NCBI GenBank assembly: GCA_963933065.1
Contig: CAWVUB010000048.1
Location: 1-16,752, forward strand
DNA from: UBA9410 sp963933065
GTDB lineage: Bacteria; Actinomycetota; Acidimicrobiia; Acidimicrobiales; MedAcidi-G1
Direction of reading: 5' to 3'
DNA: 16,752 bases
Made by a program: the position numbers and the translations under genes. The notes below the pieces were generated by a model. It did no database searches, had not been told where the DNA came from, and was given only the letters and a program-made list of their open reading frames with translations. Shown here piece after piece: positions 15,014 through 16,752 of this stretch (within the stretch, counting starts at the first letter, position 1; each line of letters opens with the position of its first letter).

Positions 15014-16579
15014 GTGACCGCCGTAGACAGTCTGGAAGACCTTTGTTTACTGGTCGCCGAGGCGGAGGCCATTGGGACCGCTGAGGCCCGGTGGAGCGCT
15101 GTCGCCGCAGTCGAACCGAAGCTGGTCGAGCGTCTGATACATAGCGGTCGTGATTCTGTGGCGGAAGTGCACGAAGACCCGCCGGCGTTGCTGGCCATTG
15201 GTACAGGGGCAAGTCCGGGTGTGGGAGTAGGAGTGCTGTGCTTGACCGCTGAAGATGTGCTGGACGTGGTCGAACGCGGCGAAGATGCGCTTCTGGCCTG
15301 TGAAGAGACCTCGCCGGCTGACGAAATGGGTATGCGGTTGGCCGTCGGAATCCTGACCAGCCGCGGCGGGGTAGCCAGTCATGCTGCAGTGGTGGCCCGA
15401 GGATGGGGTGTCCCCGCCGTGGTCGGGGTGTCCACCATGGTGGTGGGTGATGATTACGTAGAGGTGGGTGATGTTCGAATTAGTGCTGGGACTGTGATTT
15501 CCATCGACGGTGGATCCGGTGAGGTGGTGGGCGCTGCGTTAAAAGTTGAGGACGGCACAGGTGCTGTCGACCTGCCGGGTCTTGACCTACTCCTGTCTTG
15601 GGCTGATGAGGTGCGAGGTGAGCGAATAAAGGTGCTGGCAAACGCTGACCGTGCGGAGGATGCGGTCCGGGCCCGGGCTTTTGGCGCCGAGGGAATCGGC
15701 CTCTGCCGCACTGAACACTTGTTCCTTGGCGACCGTCTACAGCTAGTAAAGACTTTCTTGATGGCAACCTCGACCAATGAGGAAACTGAGGCGTTGGTGG
15801 CACTTGGAGAAATGCAGCGCGAAGACCTCGCTGCGTTGTTAATTGCGATAGCCCCGCTGCCGGTCACCGTGCGGCTCCTTGATGCCCCACTTCACGAGTT
15901 TCTCGGAGATGACGCTCCGAAAGAGTGGAGAGAGCACAACCCGATGCTCGGCACCCGAGGAATCCGACTGGCCGTCCTGCGCGAGGGCCTCTACCGCATG
16001 CAGACGAGAGCGGTGCTGGCCGCTATAGACGATGCCAGAGATGCAGGTTGCCACACCCGAGTAGCACTGATGTTGCCCTTGGTGTCCACGGTGGCTGAAC
16101 TGGTTCTGGTCCGGGAATGGGTGCTGGCAGAAATTGAGTCTTGGGAGACCGCTGACCCGCCGGCAGTTGGCGCGATGATTGAGACACCCAGGGCCGCCCT
16201 CATGGCCGGCGAGATGGCTATGCACGCTGAATTCTTCTCCTTCGGGACCAATGACCTAACCCAGATGGTGTTCGGGTTGAGTCGGGACGACGTTGAACAA
16301 CAGATGATGGGCCCTTACCTGGAGCGCGGATTGCTTCCTGCTGACCCGTTCACTCATCTTGATCCGGGGGCTGTTGCGCCATTGGTGGCCGCAGCTACTA
16401 GGGCAGGACGTATGGCCCGGCCAGGTTTAGAAGTAGGAGTATGTGGCGAACACGGAGGTGATCCAAAGTCAATCCACCTCTTAGTGGAGGCAGGGGTTGA
16501 CTCGGTTTCGTGCTCACCGTTTCGGGTTCCGGTAGCTCGATTGGCTGTGGCTCAAGCGCTCATTGAGCGAGACGGCTAG
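15014..16579 (+). CDS. PEP-utilising enzyme: pyruvate phosphate dikinase lacking the ATP-grasp domain
   Basis: This 521-residue protein matches only the second half of pyruvate phosphate dikinase (usually about 870-900 residues). It begins with what looks like the linker after the nucleotide-binding domain (VEPKLVERLIHS, 33-44). The phosphohistidine swivel domain follows (GILTSRGG, catalytic His in ASHAAVVARG at 123), then the PEP/pyruvate barrel. Barrel residues look intact: Arg in GLCRTEHLF (232), Arg in VRLLDAPLHEF (287), Glu in MIETPRAAL (390), FGTNDLTQM (410-418) and the catalytic Cys in VCGEHGGDP (477). The ATP-binding half is absent and no separate ATP-grasp gene is in the window. Enzyme I of the PTS is an alternative, but SRGGVASHAAVVAR and CGEHGGDP favour the dikinase. 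GTG start with a weak AGGG upstream; probably cotranscribed with glyS. Confidence 0.85.
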   Translation: MTAVDSLEDLCLLVAEAEAIGTAEARWSAVAAVEPKLVERLIHSGRDSVAEVHEDPPALLAIGTGASPGVGVGVLCLTAEDVLDVVERGEDALLACEETSPADEMGMRLAVGILTSRGGVASHAAVVARGWGVPAVVGVSTMVVGDDYVEVGDVRISAGTVISIDGGSGEVVGAALKVEDGTGAVDLPGLDLLLSWADEVRGERIKVLANADRAEDAVRARAFGAEGIGLCRTEHLFLGDRLQLVKTFLMATSTNEETEALVALGEMQREDLAALLIAIAPLPVTVRLLDAPLHEFLGDDAPKEWREHNPMLGTRGIRLAVLREGLYRMQTRAVLAAIDDARDAGCHTRVALMLPLVSTVAELVLVREWVLAEIESWETADPPAVGAMIETPRAALMAGEMAMHAEFFSFGTNDLTQMVFGLSRDDVEQQMMGPYLERGLLPADPFTHLDPGAVAPLVAAATRAGRMARPGLEVGVCGEHGGDPKSIHLLVEAGVDSVSCSPFRVPVARLAVAQALIERDG

Positions 16580-16588
16580 CCGCCCGAC

Positions 16589-16617
16589 TGACGGACTAGG
16601 CCCGATAGCGGTACCTT
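16589..16617 (+). promoter_or_regulatory. Candidate dnaG promoter (leaderless)
   Basis: TGACGG (16589-16594), a partial -35, is followed by a 17-base spacer and TACCTT (16612-16617), then six bases to ATG 16624. No Shine-Dalgarno sequence is present. This is the best promoter in the window because both boxes and the spacing agree. Confidence 0.5.
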
Positions 16618-16623
16618 CCGACC

Positions 16624-16752
16624 ATGAGTATTGTCGATGAGGACGTCCGGAAGGTTCGTGACGAGTGCGACATCATCCGGATCATCACCGAACACACCCA
16701 ACTTAGGAAAACCGGCGCCCAGTGGATGGGACTGTGTCCATTCCATGGGGAG
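16624..16752 (+). CDS. dnaG: DNA primase DnaG, N-terminal fragment (3' truncated by window edge)
   Basis: Only the first 43 codons are present. DnaG makes the RNA primers for DNA replication. The N-terminal pattern (VRKVRDECDIIRIITEHTQL, then GLCPFHGE) is the start of the CHC2 zinc-binding domain of bacterial primases; the Cys and His of CPFH are the first two zinc ligands. The ATG at 16624 is the natural start, with TACCTT six bases upstream. The order glyS, dikinase, dnaG recalls the arrangement in many Firmicutes, where glycyl-tRNA synthetase and full-length dikinase genes precede dnaG-rpoD. Confidence 0.95.
   Translation, partial: MSIVDEDVRKVRDECDIIRIITEHTQLRKTGAQWMGLCPFHGE

Noticed and set aside
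1..16752. CRISPR array, insertion sequence, phage or toxin-antitoxin module
   Set aside because: No regularly spaced direct repeats, transposase or integrase motifs, or paired small genes were seen. The only tandem repeat lies in the RDD gene.

Overview
The window looks like a chromosomal segment of a moderately high-GC actinobacterium. An Acidimicrobiia-like lineage is a guess from gene content and style, not a proven assignment. The order phoH, ybeY, CorC-type gene, era, then uppS, recO, glyS and dnaG resembles the actinobacterial block known from mycobacteria, although uppS and recO are swapped and a reversed dinG sits between era and uppS. GTG starts and GTGA stop/start overlaps are frequent.

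Left part (1-2065, plus strand): the 3' end of a CotH-family protein kinase gene, then a DUF4956 membrane protein and a VTC-type polyphosphate polymerase domain protein. The last two overlap by one base. As I recall the families, these three often travel together, so they probably form one envelope or polyphosphate-linked unit.

Accessory part (2066-5845): an SF2 helicase of the XPB/SSL2 kind on the minus strand, about 640 bases with no convincing gene (holding a strong UUCG-capped hairpin on the minus strand), and a sterol-methyltransferase-like SAM enzyme on the plus strand that appears AT-richer than the housekeeping genes. A possible terminator follows it.

Housekeeping part (5846-16752): phoH-ybeY-CorC-type-era form a tight operon (rRNA and ribosome maturation plus a membrane CBS protein). 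Convergent to it is dinG, which is divergent from uppS-recO. An RDD/zinc-ribbon membrane protein gene runs tail-to-tail with recO and is divergent from glyS. glyS is followed by a PEP-utilising enzyme related to pyruvate phosphate dikinase but lacking the whole ATP-grasp domain, and the window ends in the first 43 codons of dnaG.

Five genes (phoH, dinG, uppS, glyS, dnaG) have no Shine-Dalgarno sequence. Each instead has a TAnnnT hexamer 6-11 bases before its start codon, which suggests leaderless or near-leaderless transcription. The observations most worth a second look are the truncated dikinase, the CotH/DUF4956/VTC unit, the methyltransferase with its flanking non-coding stretch, and the leaderless promoter pattern.
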